A stretch of DNA of 64,000 nt from Selaginella moellendorffii (Eukaryota; Streptophyta; Lycopodiopsida; Selaginellales; Selaginellaceae): NCBI RefSeq assembly GCF_000143415.4, contig NW_003314270.1, positions 2,427,742 through 2,491,741 on the forward strand, given 5' to 3'. Positions 20,774-32,246 of this stretch are shown here, piece after piece. How positions within the stretch are numbered: the first letter of the stretch is position 1; each line of letters opens with the position of its first letter. A model generated the notes under the pieces. That model did not search any database and was not told where the DNA came from. It saw only the letters and a program-made list of their open reading frames with translations. The position numbers and the translations under genes were made by a program.

Positions 20774-23700
20774 ATGAGTCTCAGCGAGTACTATCCAATA
20801 AGATTCTCGTTGCATATGCAGAGATGAAAATGATGATCCGAGTGGGTACACGTTTGGGTGCAAAGGGTTTGCAATTGGTTCCTTGGGTATGGATATTGTT
20901 ACCTTGTTATACCTTATGATGTGAGCTTGTGCTTGGGCTCTTAGAATGGTTTGGAGATGTTCCGTTTGCACGAGTTTGAGCTTGGGCTCGTGAGTGAGGC
21001 ACATTAGTAACTCGAGGTTACACTTTGAGTTGGCAAGATTAATGTTAACCTATCGGTAGTTCCATGAGTTGTTCCATGTACCATGGGTGAAAGTAAACCT
21101 CCCTGGGTTTGCAATGAGTGGTAAATAGGCTGGTCCATAGCTGTTTAGCACGGCATTAGTGGATCTTTCCTAGGCATGATTATGAGTGGATCAATCAAGA
21201 CTGTAGGGATTAGTCTATTGATTCAGGTAATCATTGCCGTGCTCTCTCATAAACTTTTCTTGGATTGGATTGAAGGCAGTGTGAAAGCAAGCTTGAGGTT
21301 TAGTCAAAGATGAGGCCGAAAAAAGAGTCATCGAGAACAAAGGATCAAACACGTAAGTCATCTTCTTTTCTTGGAGGGATGATTTGCAACAAGGTGTTAA
21401 CTCATTGCTCGTGTTCATATCATGCAAACAAGAGTCCCTACCTTGATGTATGTTGGAAATGATGGTTTTACAAATGGTGAGTTATGGGATGGATAGTGGT
21501 AAAACGCTATACCATTTTGTTTAGACTTACTATTGGAAGACTTGGGTTGCAATGTTCAATTCTTTTCCGGGGAACCTTGCTATTGCTCCTTGAGTAGCTT
21601 GGTGTTGGATTAGTGTTGAGTTTGGTTGGAGAGAGAGTGGCATGAGCTTGTTTGTGTTATGAACAAAAGTTAGTGGTGTCGGGTGTTGTAAATCTCTATC
21701 GGTGGGGTGTGGCATTTATGTTGCATTTTGTCGAATTGAGTTAACATTTGATACTCACATAAACCTTTGTAGTAGTGACATGGGCATTGCTCATAATGTT
21801 GCTTGATTGATGATCAAGACATTGTGATATTCATATCATATCCATATGATAATGAGCAATGTGTTTACGAAGTTGCTTGGTTAAACGATGATCAACCCCA
21901 AAGTGGTTGATGGTGAAGCTAGTCTACTTGCACAAAGTAGCATTGTAGTAGCCTTAACTGGATTCTCGATGGTGGTCCATTATGCTAAACTTAAGTAGGT
22001 ACCTTGTTTCCTAGAGTTCGCCTATGAAGGTGTTGGAAAAGGGTTATAGCATTCATTTGCTATAACTTGTCGGTTGATCTGTTAACACTTAGAGTAAATT
22101 GTTGGATGGAGAATGTGTGTAGTTGAGGCATTGACATCACTAGCACTTGTGTTAGTAGAAGTGGCATTGTTATTTCGAGTAAAAAGGAATTTTCCCTAGA
22201 CTTTGATTTTTCATGTCATTTTTCTTGTTAGTGTTTTGGCTTCACATTGGATCTTGAAGGTGATTGAAGAAGAGTGTTAGTGCAATGTGGATATCCGAAG
22301 ATGTAGTCTTCGTGATCAAGCCTTGGATGTTCATTTTGCGCTTTGCAGATGTCAGTGTTGGATATCGGTTAGATGGGCAAAGATGTTCGATGCTTAAGCA
22401 TATTGATGGATCATGAGAATTTGTGTTGAGGTGAACCTATGTGAAGTTGTTAGTAGGAGGAAGTTAGTTGAGTCTTGAAAGTTTGTATTCCTGGACTGAG
22501 AGTCATTCTTTCTCTAGGATGGAAAATTTTCCACAAATTTTCTTAGGCTTTTCCAATGGTTGATCTATTGATCATTTTGCTCAAAAACCTTTCTATTTTC
22601 GTAAAGGGGTTAGAGTTGACTTCAGTTAGCTTAGACCTTAGTAGATAGTTTGTATGATGCAACCCAAAAGAGATGCTAACCTTTGAAGCTAAAGCAATTG
22701 AGTTGGATAGAGTTTGGAGTTGGTGTAGAAAAGTGGTTGTGCACTTTTCTTAGAAAGGTGACCCTTGTGCCTTTCTTTTGTAGCGTTGTGCTTGGTGGCA
22801 GGTTGCACTTTGCATTACATTAAACTCTATGAGAGTAGTGAGCTCTCACTGATCTTGACTTAGTTTTGGTGGCCCTATGCCTTGGCTGAAGATGGTGATG
22901 TCTAACTTAGTTGTTTGAGGTTGAGATGTTGGTACCCATACTATAGTTATGTCTATGAGGAGGTTGTGTACCGATATGAGTCCATCTTATGGTCTTCACT
23001 TTAGTTTCGACTGAGTGTTGATTGCATAACTAGCCTCTTCAAGGCATGCTTAGAGCTATTGACTAAATGCATTAGTGAGCTTATTGCGGTTGAGTTGGAT
23101 TCAAGTGGTCATTTAGTTTGTGCTTGTCTATGAACTTTTATCTCGTACCTGGGGTATTGTGTTCACGTTGGACAAGTATGTGACTCGATAACATGAGTTA
23201 GTGTTCGAGTCTTGTGAAGGCAAGTTGGAGGGTGATTGTTAGTTGCTTTGCGACTGGTGATTACTTGTAGACTTTGTCAAAAGACTGTTGATACTTGCTT
23301 TGCTCGATGATGATTTAGCAGTGATGGACTTGCTTTACTGGATGATGTTGTGGAGGATAGTGTCGTTAGACTTACATAGTTTTTCCATATTGACATGTCG
23401 ACTCTACCTCTATCGATATCATTTGGTTATATCTAGTCCGTAGTGTTGGATTTCATTGAGTCTTGGACGTGGTGAATCACTCCTTGATGAAGTGTTATCT
23501 GTAACTGAGTTTTGTTGGAGGATTGGTCTCGGATACTGACTAAGGTATCTTTGACTTTGGTTAGCTTGGTTGCTAGAGAGTTTTGAGTGGTGATTCACTT
23601 GTGCTTTCTTCTAGCTTTGTTTTGGTGTTGATGGCATTGAAGTGATGCTTTGTCATTGACATTGTTGATATTGAGATCTGAGTGAAATGAGATATCCTTC

Positions 23701-25713
23701 CAAGGATTGATATTGAGTTTCATTACTCTTGATGAAGATAGTGTCGATGATTTGGCTATAGCTTTGTATTGTTGGCATTCGTGCATTTGCTAGTTAGCAA
23801 CTGTGTTGACGTTCAAACGAATTGAGTGGTAAGTTGAGTTAGTTGTGTTCTAGACGAGATTATTTAGTAGAGGGTTGAGCTTTAGCTTTTCCTTGAAAAG
23901 TGATTTAGTCGTGGACTATGTTAACTTTACAAGAGGAAGAGTTAGTGATCGATATTAGAATGTTGAGTCCTTACTGGATTTGAGTTCGAGATATAGCAAA
24001 CATTAATGATTCTTTTTGGGCTTGTTATGAAGTGAGTTATGTCTTACTATAGATGGATTCATGGAGGATCGTTTGATAATCACTTGTTGAGCATAGCTTT
24101 GTTATGCTTAGCTTTTGGATTGATGCAGATATGCTCTTCATTAGTTTTGGCATTATGAAGTTTGGCTTATGGATGTGTTGAGGAAGATATTGTGAATTGC
24201 ATCACGATTTCTTCTTTTGCATTGAAGTTAGCTTTTATGAGACTTGTGATCATTATTAGGCAAGACTTAGCTATAGGCTTTTTCGAGCTTTGGTTCCTTG
24301 AGTTTTATGCTCATTATTCCATTTGTTAGAAGTTGTTGGGGAAGGCATTTTGGCTTGTTAGCTTCGATGTTGAAGTTAGCTTTTGCATGTAGCAATCATT
24401 GGTGATGATTGACTATCATCTAGGATAATTGATTATCCTTGTCAAAAGGTTTTGCTTGATTATTGTTGGTATAGAATGATTTGCCATTCTTTGTGATGGT
24501 GGATTCCTTCTTCGACAATGATTCTGCATATCTCTTTTTGATGGGATGATTGATGATCTTTTATGGTGGTTTGTTGTTCTCTTTGATAGCTTATGGCTTT
24601 TCGCAATACCATATGTTCTTTGTGGTTTGCTCTGGATTGGTCTCTTGGGTTTGAGATATCGGTCGAATGTTGCTGACACTTGCTAAAGCAACTTGAGTTC
24701 CTTGGTATTGTTGACCGGGATCTATTCCAATTGACTTGTGCGATGGTTGGTATAATTAAGTGTTTGTTGGTCTTACCACATTCATTCTGTTTTGTTGATT
24801 GTTGCTCGAATTAGTCCTGATAGATTAGGATGTTATTTCCTTTGGGTGATACATTCGCGAGCATTGTGCTTGTTGGTTAAGGATACTTTGTGTTCTTTAA
24901 GTTACCTTTGGTACGTTGTTTAGCATACTGTCTACAATCTTCAGTAGTTAAGTTTTCTCATTGAGTTTACCTGATGATATACTTGTTATTGAATTTTGTT
25001 AGATGGTGAATCCTATGTTTTCCAATTCTGGTGATCTTGGTGGTTCTTATATTGTAATACTAGTTTATCGGATGATAACTTACTTGGAATACTTTTGTGT
25101 TCTCATCTAAGATATATTCACTGATAATTAAGTCTCTAAGATATCATTGTCTATGACTTTGATATAGTCCATATATTGATCTTTGAGTTTGGGCTAGTAT
25201 AGGCAGATTGGCTTCGGCACTTCGTGTGCATGGTGAAATCTCTAGTCATGGGGTAGCTACTGTCGACTGGTCACATAACCCGCCTCTCTGTCGATGTTCC
25301 TTTTTTGTTGAAAGGGCGTGACCGTGTAAACAACTCTAACTGCCTATTTACAGTAGTTTATCTAAACCTTACCGACGGGTTTGGTTTCTTTGCTCATGAG
25401 GGTTTGGGCCTCTGGCTTCTCTCTTTATGTCCTTGCGGGCAGGGGCATATCACACTTTTGTAAGCTGGGTGACTCCCAGAGCAGCAAGGGTGGCTGAATC
25501 CATTGGTCATTTCCTTGTTAGCGACGGCCAGAAGGTGTCTGAGCTGGTAGCGCATCCGTGTTAGACAAAGAGGTTGCCCCCTAACTCATTTAAGTTGGTG
25601 CATTTCTCACATAGTGTGAGTACCGTGAACTTTTTCTGGAGTTTTTTCCTTGGCGGTATTCTAGACTCGAGTGTGCATCAACGAGGATGTTGATCTTCCC
25701 TAGGGGGGGAGAG
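20774..25713 (+). other. Family C non-coding interior (C1)
   Basis: No coding frame. Conserved with C2, which argues for a shared ancestor rather than coding constraint. The empty version of the A2 target (gttccatgagttgttccatgtacc) is at about 21060-21083. Near 25535-25585, gagctggtagcgcatccg resembles a tRNA D-arm, but no full cloverleaf can be drawn. Confidence 0.65.
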
Positions 25714-26851
25714 TGTCGCACATGTGACTTCGGGTATCGAAAGTTACCTGTCGAACAGTCCTTACGAACACTCTTACCTTACTGCCACGATGGCAGGAGG
25801 TCGGTATTGCTAGACCCTTTATCAGTCCCTCTTGTGCTAGTGGAGTTAACTAGGCATTTCGAGTGTACTTAGACCGGACGAGTATAAGGACGGAATTCCT
25901 ACGTGTTATTAGCTGAGCATACTTAGCCCGGTAAGGAGTTCCCGTCTCATTTTGTCTTGCACTTGCTAGTGACAAGAACCCTCGTGTATTGAGATTGGTC
26001 TCTCAATATCGCTGGATGATAGCTTACCGTGTCTGCCAAACACCCTCGCTATCATGCCCTTTGTGTTAGTCTCATTTCGGTCCCAAATGCTATTTATGGA
26101 AAGTGTCCAAATTTGCTCATTTGGCATATCTACGGAATGTAGAGATTGTTCTGAACACAATGGTGTTCGTTCCGTGTCCAAATTCGCAATCTATGAACAT
26201 TCCATATTTAGTAAGTTTCGAGCCTGTCCCAGAGACTAATTCCTGATACTAAGGGAGGCTTAGGGTGAAAGCCCAAAGCGTGTGTTCCTCAAGGGAGGGG
26301 GGGGGTTCCAAATATATAGTAGGGATAGTGGGTAGGTCGAGCATGGCCGACCAACCTAAGGTATAGTCTAGCTCCCGCTTGCGTGCCTGTCCTTGTTCTG
26401 CGTCCGGCTTGGGTCTAAGCCCAAGTTCCATTCCATGCTAGCTGATGGAGTACCCATATCCTCACGTTAGGCCACCGGTACGCCGAGATAGCACCAGACT
26501 CCGTTTGGCTCTGTTTTGCATGCTGGTCTTGGCATTAGGATGCTGGTTGCTCTAGGACTGATCCAGGTCACTTCGGGCTCCTGTCCCTTCGCTCTTTGGG
26601 CTGTATGCTCGGGAGTTGCTCTGTGGTTCGGTTCCGTCACTCCTTGGCTCCATGCTTGGGAGTTTGGCACCGTTCTTTCGTTCAGTGGCCCAAGGCCCTA
26701 AACCAAAGGTTCCACACCACGTTCCTTTGGACACGTGGCATGTGACATGTGGCATTTGTCACGTGGCACAAAGAGGGTTTAGGTTTTGCTTCGTGGTGTT
26801 ATCCTATGGTAAATCACCATAGGATAGAGGGTAAAAACCACGTGCACTACA
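25714..26851 (+). repeat. 3' LTR of C1 (1,138 bp)
   Basis: Starts tgtcgcacatgtgac and ends cgtgcactaca. Contains gggtgaaagcccaaagcg at 26263-26280, a G-run at about 26296-26305, and G-box cores acacgtggc and tcacgtggc at about 26730-26766. Confidence 0.88.
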
Positions 26852-26920
26852 TTAACTTTCCATATGTGGTGTTGGATGAAGACAACAGTCTTGAGTTTAA
26901 GTTAAAATGGGTCTCGAATA

Positions 26921-27091
26921 TGTAAGCAACTAAAGTGAACAACTTGAAAGATAATCGACAAAGTTTAAATGTAAAAAAAAGGGCCCATGAATAAAAATGA
27001 ACTTTTTTTACCAATTTGTTAAAAGTTTTGGGATACTTAGGGTTAAGCAGGTTAAGTGATTTCCTAGAAATTCTAAATTCAAGATCTTACA
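26921..27091 (+). repeat. Decayed Cassandra solo LTR
   Basis: tgtaagcaactaaagtgaac..gatcttaca follows the Cassandra LTR with many C-to-T changes. Half of the 5S-like block is deleted (ggttaagcag joins gttaagtgatttcc). No primer site or interior follows. Flanks gaata/agata are at best a decayed duplication. Confidence 0.7.
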
Positions 27092-27747
27092 AGATATTAA
27101 TCAAAGGGAAAATGCAAAGGCAAGTTCTAGTTATAGTCATAAGTTTGAGTTAATGGTGGTCTTGAAGGATCATTAATAGGCAAACTTAGAAATGGGATGT
27201 ATTATTTGTTGCAATGGCATTTTATAGACTGTAGTGGCTCTAATATAAAAGTATTATAAACTCAGCTAATAAATATTATGAAAACTTCCTTTTATTTTTA
27301 GAGTTTTATTTTTCTTTATATGTGAAAAAAGATTCTCTTATAGAGGCATATATTTGGCTATAAAAATATCTTATATCTTTTATATACCCTAAATTTAGAT
27401 TAAGATAGAGCTTGTTTAATATATTTATGAAAGGTTTGGTAGTTTTAATGCAACCTTAATTTTCCTCTAAGTTAATTACATGCTAAAACCCTTAATAATA
27501 TTCTTGGATGAATTAAACTATGATGAAAATAACTCTTATATATAATCACAATATGATAAATATTTTTGTATTCATCCAATATTTTCTTAGCATTACAATT
27601 TATAATATATATATATATATATATGTGTATATATATATATGTGTATATATATATATATGTGTATATATATATATGTATATATAAAAGTTTTATATAATTT
27701 CATTTTCTTGTGTTAACAAGGACATGAGTATTGGGGCACCATACAGC
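27092..27747. other. AT-rich host DNA with (TA)n/(TG) microsatellite at 27602-27680
   Basis: No gene. The last ~50 bp (attttcttgtgttaacaagg) resembles the sequence just before the gene at 28459. Confidence 0.5.
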
Positions 27748-28085
27748 AATGCTTTCCAGGTTTTCCAGGTTTTTTTTGTAGAAATCTTTCTCCACTAGGT
27801 AGTTTTTCTTCACTACTGTCACTAGGTCATTTATCTCTGTTACTAGTTAGTTTATTTGTGGATCTGAGACATACCATGCTACCCATCTATCACCCTGTCC
27901 CCAAGGCAACTAAGATTTTAAAACCAGGGGAAGTTTGATGATGTTGTTAGGAACTTCATCTCAAGAGAATATTGGGGTTATGCTTAAGCAATGTCCAAGT
28001 TTATCTCTAGAGTAGCTTGGCATGAAAAGGAGGTAGCAACACTAGATAGGCATGAAAGTGCATGCTTTCAAGATGGTAATGGTAA
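27748..28085 (+). pseudogene. Decayed duplicate of the 5' exon of the gene at 28459
   Basis: Matches about 28459-28780: atgctttcc, ctacccatctatc..cctgtccccaaggcaac, gatgatgttgt.aggaacttcatctcaag, and catgaa.gtgcatgctt. Most differences are C-to-T or G-to-A, with small indels and in-frame stops. Homology ends where the copy breaks into AT-rich DNA (about 28086). It lies in direct orientation, 710 bp upstream of its parent. Confidence 0.8.
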
Positions 28086-28458
28086 TGGCAAAAACATTTT
28101 AGACTCTAAAATATTACTGGCAGAGTTCATAAGGACCATTACTCTTTGCAATCAAGGGAAAAACATTCATATAGATATTTTATTTGTACAATCAATAAAC
28201 AGTTTTAGAAACTTGAAAAATAAAACTAAACATTATTTCATAATGTCAATAGTATTAAACATTTTAAATAAATTCCATATTATGAAATTAACAAACGAAA
28301 ACTCAAAATACTGTTCAAATTGAATTTCTATACTTGTATAAAATTATATAATTATATAAATTAATAATCATATAACATTATATAGAATTAATTATTTTTG
28401 TATTCACTATTTTAAATTTTACCCAACTCTCAATTGGATATTTTCTTGTGTTTACAGG
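28086..28458. other. AT-rich spacer upstream of the six-exon gene
   Basis: Strongly AT-rich, likely holding the promoter. No specific element is called. It ends gtgtttacagg, which could also be a splice acceptor, so an upstream non-coding exon is possible. Confidence 0.35.
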
Positions 28459-30373
28459 ATGCTTTCCAGAAATCTCTCGTCGCTAGGTAGTTTTTCTCCA
28501 CTGCCGTCGCTGTGTCGTTTATCTCCGTTGCTGGGCAGTTTATCTGCGGCTCTGAAGCGTACCACGCTACCCATCTATCGCCCTGTCCCCAAGGCAACCG
28601 AGATCTTGAAACCAGGGGAAGGGTTTGATGATGTTGTCAGGAACTTCATCTCAAGGGATGTTGGTTATGCTCAGGCGGTGTCCAGGTTCGTCTCCAGAGC
28701 AGCTCGGCCGCATGAAGAGGAGGCAGCGGCGCTGGACGAGCACGAAAGCGCGTGCTTAGATGCCATTCTTTCGAGATGGCATCCCTCTGATCCGGACGAG
28801 ACGCTGTTCCTGGTGCTGGCACTCTGCTACATCGCCCGCCTCTCCGATGCCCAGAGGAGCGCGTGTGCTGCGACGCTGGGTTGGGATGGCGCGCGAACGC
28901 AGATGGACTGCATGGTTGATTTCGCTCGCCGCGTGCTGCTCTCGCGGACTGGACTTACAAGCCTTGCCTCGCTAGACGCATCGAAGCAAGATGGGGAGGT
29001 GACGGAGCACCTGGAGCGTTTGTGGAGCGAGTTTTGCAAGGACAGGAACATCGAAGGTTTGTATTGGGACCAAAGTTTTCTCGTTTCGTTACATCGTCTT
29101 ACAGTGAGTTCCACTGAGGTGGCGCGCAACATTATTGATATGGATCTCTTGCCGGCAGAGCCTTACCGCAAGCCTTGCAATGGGGAATTCAGATGTAAGA
29201 AGTCTTTTTTCCTTGGTTTCTCTTGTCGACAACAGTTGCAGGGCGATGCAAAGGGGAGGCGGAGGAGAAGTGGAGCATCAAAATGTCCCCTTTGAGTACC
29301 ACGTTTACGGGGGAAGTGCCAAAGCTACTGGACTTGGTGTCCAAAGTTGTAATGTGCGACTTCTTCAGTTTTGTCCCAGTGGAAAATCTGGTGAGTAACT
29401 CAGCACTTGAAATCCTTGAGCTCTCTTCGTGCTCTTTCCATACAGGGGTGGAACATGAGATCGGTTGTACGGGACCGAGCTCGACAAGACCAAGTAAAAC
29501 TGGTTTACTCGCAGCTTGCGGGACATCGAGTCCGGCTGCCTCACCCGTATGTTGAAGTGGACTCCGTAGAATCTGCACCTCTGCGGGTCAAGGAACTGGT
29601 ACTGCTGCTCGAAGGGATCCACAACAACAAGCTCCTGCGATCGCTTGCTCTCGAGAGGCCACCGTTGTCTGTGTTGCCGCACTATCATGCCATCTCGACT
29701 TGCACGCAGCATGCTCGCATCTGGCTTGGACGCTACGACCTCCGAATCTATTACGACCACAACTTGACGTGTAAGCTACGAGTTATATGTTCTCTTTCTC
29801 AAGAGTTTTGTTGGACTAGATGGCCGGCTTGGGACACAGGATTCTAGCACGCAAGAGGAGGAGGAGGTAGTTACATGTTTGTGTGTGCAAACTTTTATTC
29901 TTTTCTTTCTTGCCAGGTTCTAGCAAATGGTTTCTGCAAGGAGCGGACTCCGTCCTTCATGGAGAAAGCTGTAAGGGACTGCACGGTGGAAGCCATGTGG
30001 TTCGTAATATCTTCCATGATCTCCAATACATAGATTTAAATCTCTGTGATGCAGGTTGGTCCCCGACGAAAAGGGATGGCTAATGAACATGCGGCCAGTG
30101 GACTACGATTTCGCGAAGCCACCGGACACAGTGATGTGGCGCGCTTATAGACAGTACGTTGGGCATCCCGTAGTGGTTCCGGAAGATCTTCAAATCCAGT
30201 TTTTACTCCTTCCCACTATCGATTATGAATACACCCGGTTCCTTGGCCGGGAGACCAAGTCGAAGCACAGCAGAGATCATCTCTTTCCACCGGCGATCGA
30301 GGAATTCTCAACGGAGGACCTCATAAGAGACGACATTCCAGTACCACCAGTTGACATTCCAGTAAGCTCTTAA
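28459..30373 (+). CDS. Six-exon gene, unknown family, probable organelle-targeted N-terminus
   Basis: Exons 28459-29056, 29105-29194, 29236-29390, 29446-29770, 29924-29999 and 30055-30373 join in phase to 520 codons plus stop. Introns are 48, 41, 55, 153 and 55 bp, all GT-AG. The 48-bp intron is a multiple of three without a stop, so it may be retained (16 more residues). The N-terminus (MLSRNLSSLGSFSPLPSLCR) is Ser/Leu/Arg-rich without acids, like a mitochondrial or plastid presequence. The rest is soluble, with an acidic helical middle (EEEAAALDEHESACLDAILSRWHP) and later NGFCKERTPSF and PVDYDFAKPPDTVMWRAY. GC-rich exons stand out from AT-rich flanks. A donor-like sequence (cagtaagc at 30360) near the stop leaves an extra 3' exon possible. 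No known domain is recognised. Confidence 0.75.
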
Positions 30374-31788
30374 ATATAAACTAGAAAGTTGTGAAGGACA
30401 ATGTCCCGTGTCGGTAGGATCTCTTAATATTTTCACTCCTCTTCCGCTCCGGCGGATTTCGCAGGAAAACTTTTTAGAGAGCGGCTCTTGGCGGATTTCA
30501 CAGGAAAGCTTTCTAGACAGTGGCTCTAGTTGTATGCAGTCTCGGTTTCTAGACAGCGGCTCTGCAGTCTTGGTTTGAGAACACATCCAAACTTTTTGAG
30601 AATTACTATGAGGAGGAAGTACTGTTCTGACGGGGTATGGGTAAGTGCGTGATGAGCTTTATTTCTTTCTTTTTCTTTGATGATTGAGTATCTTGTGACT
30701 TGCATGAAGGAAACAATGTTGACCATCTGCCCATCTACCTCGACGTTTCATATCCTATGACTTTGCCTTATGGACTGATTCACACAATTTGTCATTAGCC
30801 AGTTTGAGCAGAAGCTCTATATGCACAAAGCTAATGATGAACACTCATAGAGGATGTAGAGGCAAATCTAAATGTTTTGGATTCAGCAATTTTGCCTTAT
30901 GGGAGCAGAAGATTTGTACGTGCAAAGCTATTGCAGTGTTATTACTTAATGAGTATTGAGGGATTAAACTCAATGTTGTAGGGGTTTTTAATACTAGCAA
31001 ATAGTTTCTCATTAAGTATAATTGATTAAATGAAAATTTAGGATTTCCTTCTTTATTGCCCTTCCAATTTAAGTGCACATGTGATGACTAATTTTTCAAC
31101 TAATTTAGGCAAAAATTGATAAAAGGTTTAGCAATACTAACTTTTTGTTGTCGTAGTAATAAAAGAAGAAGATGATGTGACCAATTAACAGTAATTACCC
31201 CATCATATATATAAAGTGCCAAAATTAGTCTACCTTTATTGGCCCAAACCCAGACAAATATTATTTAGAGACAATAAATTATTAGTGAATAAATCTTAGA
31301 TTAAAACACAAAAGTATTCTCATTAAGTTATCATCTAATAAACCAATATAGTATATAAACCACCAAGATCATTATAGGTTGAAGGTATAGGATCAACCAT
31401 CCAACAAACTTCAAATAGCAAGGATACCATCAAGAAAACTTAATTAACTACCAAAGATTGTAGATATCATACCAAATAACTTAGGAAAGGCAACTTAAAG
31501 AACACAAAATATTATTAACTAGATAAGAAAAATACTCACAAATAAATCATCCAAAAGAGATAACATCTAAATCTATTAGAACTAACTTAAGAACCAATTG
31601 ACAGAATAAATGGTTGCAAGGGTGAAAAAATATTTAATCATGCTAATTATCACTCTAGCCAATTTAAATAGATCTTAGTCAAACATACTAAAGAACTAGA
31701 ATTACGATACTAGAATACTAGAGATCATATAAAATAATTTTATGTTAAAAAAGGAAAGAAAGTATTGCAACATACAGAAAATTATTTC
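30374..31788. other. Downstream intergenic DNA
   Basis: 30430-30570 has three short repeats of a ggcggatttc.caggaaa.cttt / agac(a)gcggctct type, possibly the 3' UTR or an extra exon of the gene. The rest is AT-rich with nothing recognised. Confidence 0.4.
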
Positions 31789-32246
31789 TTATTTACAATT
31801 ACTTTTATAATCTAGAAATTCTAAAATAATTGAATCATTATGTTTATAACATCCTTCAAATGACCAATTATTCCAACCATGATCACCTTTTGTTTTATAT
31901 TTTGCCGAGCCTGGAAAAACAACTAATTGATAAGGCTCTCCATCTATTTTAAAATCAACAATTTCTATTATTGGATTTGGATCTGTACTAATTTCAAATG
32001 ATAAAGAAGATTTATATATAAAAACATTTACATCTCTACCATACTTATTATAATAAATATCTGAATCACAAGTCATGAGTTTTTCCCAAGAAGGATTCCC
32101 TAAACCGGTGGAACTTCATTCTTGAAATTGCTTGTGAATGTTCCACTTTCTGACAGAGAAAAATAAATTGACTGGTCAAGCTGGGTAACATACTCATACA
32201 TTTCCTTTTGAGAATAGCTATCAACCATAAGAGGGTCCACCAAAAT
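31789..32246 (-). pseudogene. AT-rich unknown gene family, copy 2 (frameshifted)
   Basis: On the minus strand a block opens after an acceptor-like gttag (32247) with ILVDPLMVDSYS, continues QLDQSIYFSLSESGTFTSN, then meets a stop. The core continues in another frame (PSWEKLMTCDSDIYYN..FEGCYKHNDS) to 31789. Against copy 1 (11826-12166) there are 2 extra bases just before PSW, which causes the break. The core itself is well preserved, including FPGSAKYKTKG, so decay is recent or the annotated join is an unseen splice. This copy shows that the family protein extends N-terminally beyond copy 1. Function unknown. Confidence 0.5.

Larger units (their letters stand above)
20196..26851 (+). mobile_element. 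C1: LARD-like family C element, 5' end truncated
   Basis: 5' LTR 20196-20759 (its first ~580 bp lost at the G-run), primer site, about 4.95 kb interior, purine tract taggggggagag, and full 3' LTR 25714-26851. The interior aligns over its length to C2 (35628-35946 plus 57749-62362) yet has no long frame on either strand. It is T/G-rich with frequent stops. A non-autonomous element is the best reading. Because the 5' LTR is truncated, no site duplication can be checked. Confidence 0.8.

Noticed and set aside
25687-25872. 61-residue frame at the start of the C1 3' LTR
   Set aside because: Spans purine tract and LTR start. Not conserved in the C2 LTRs.
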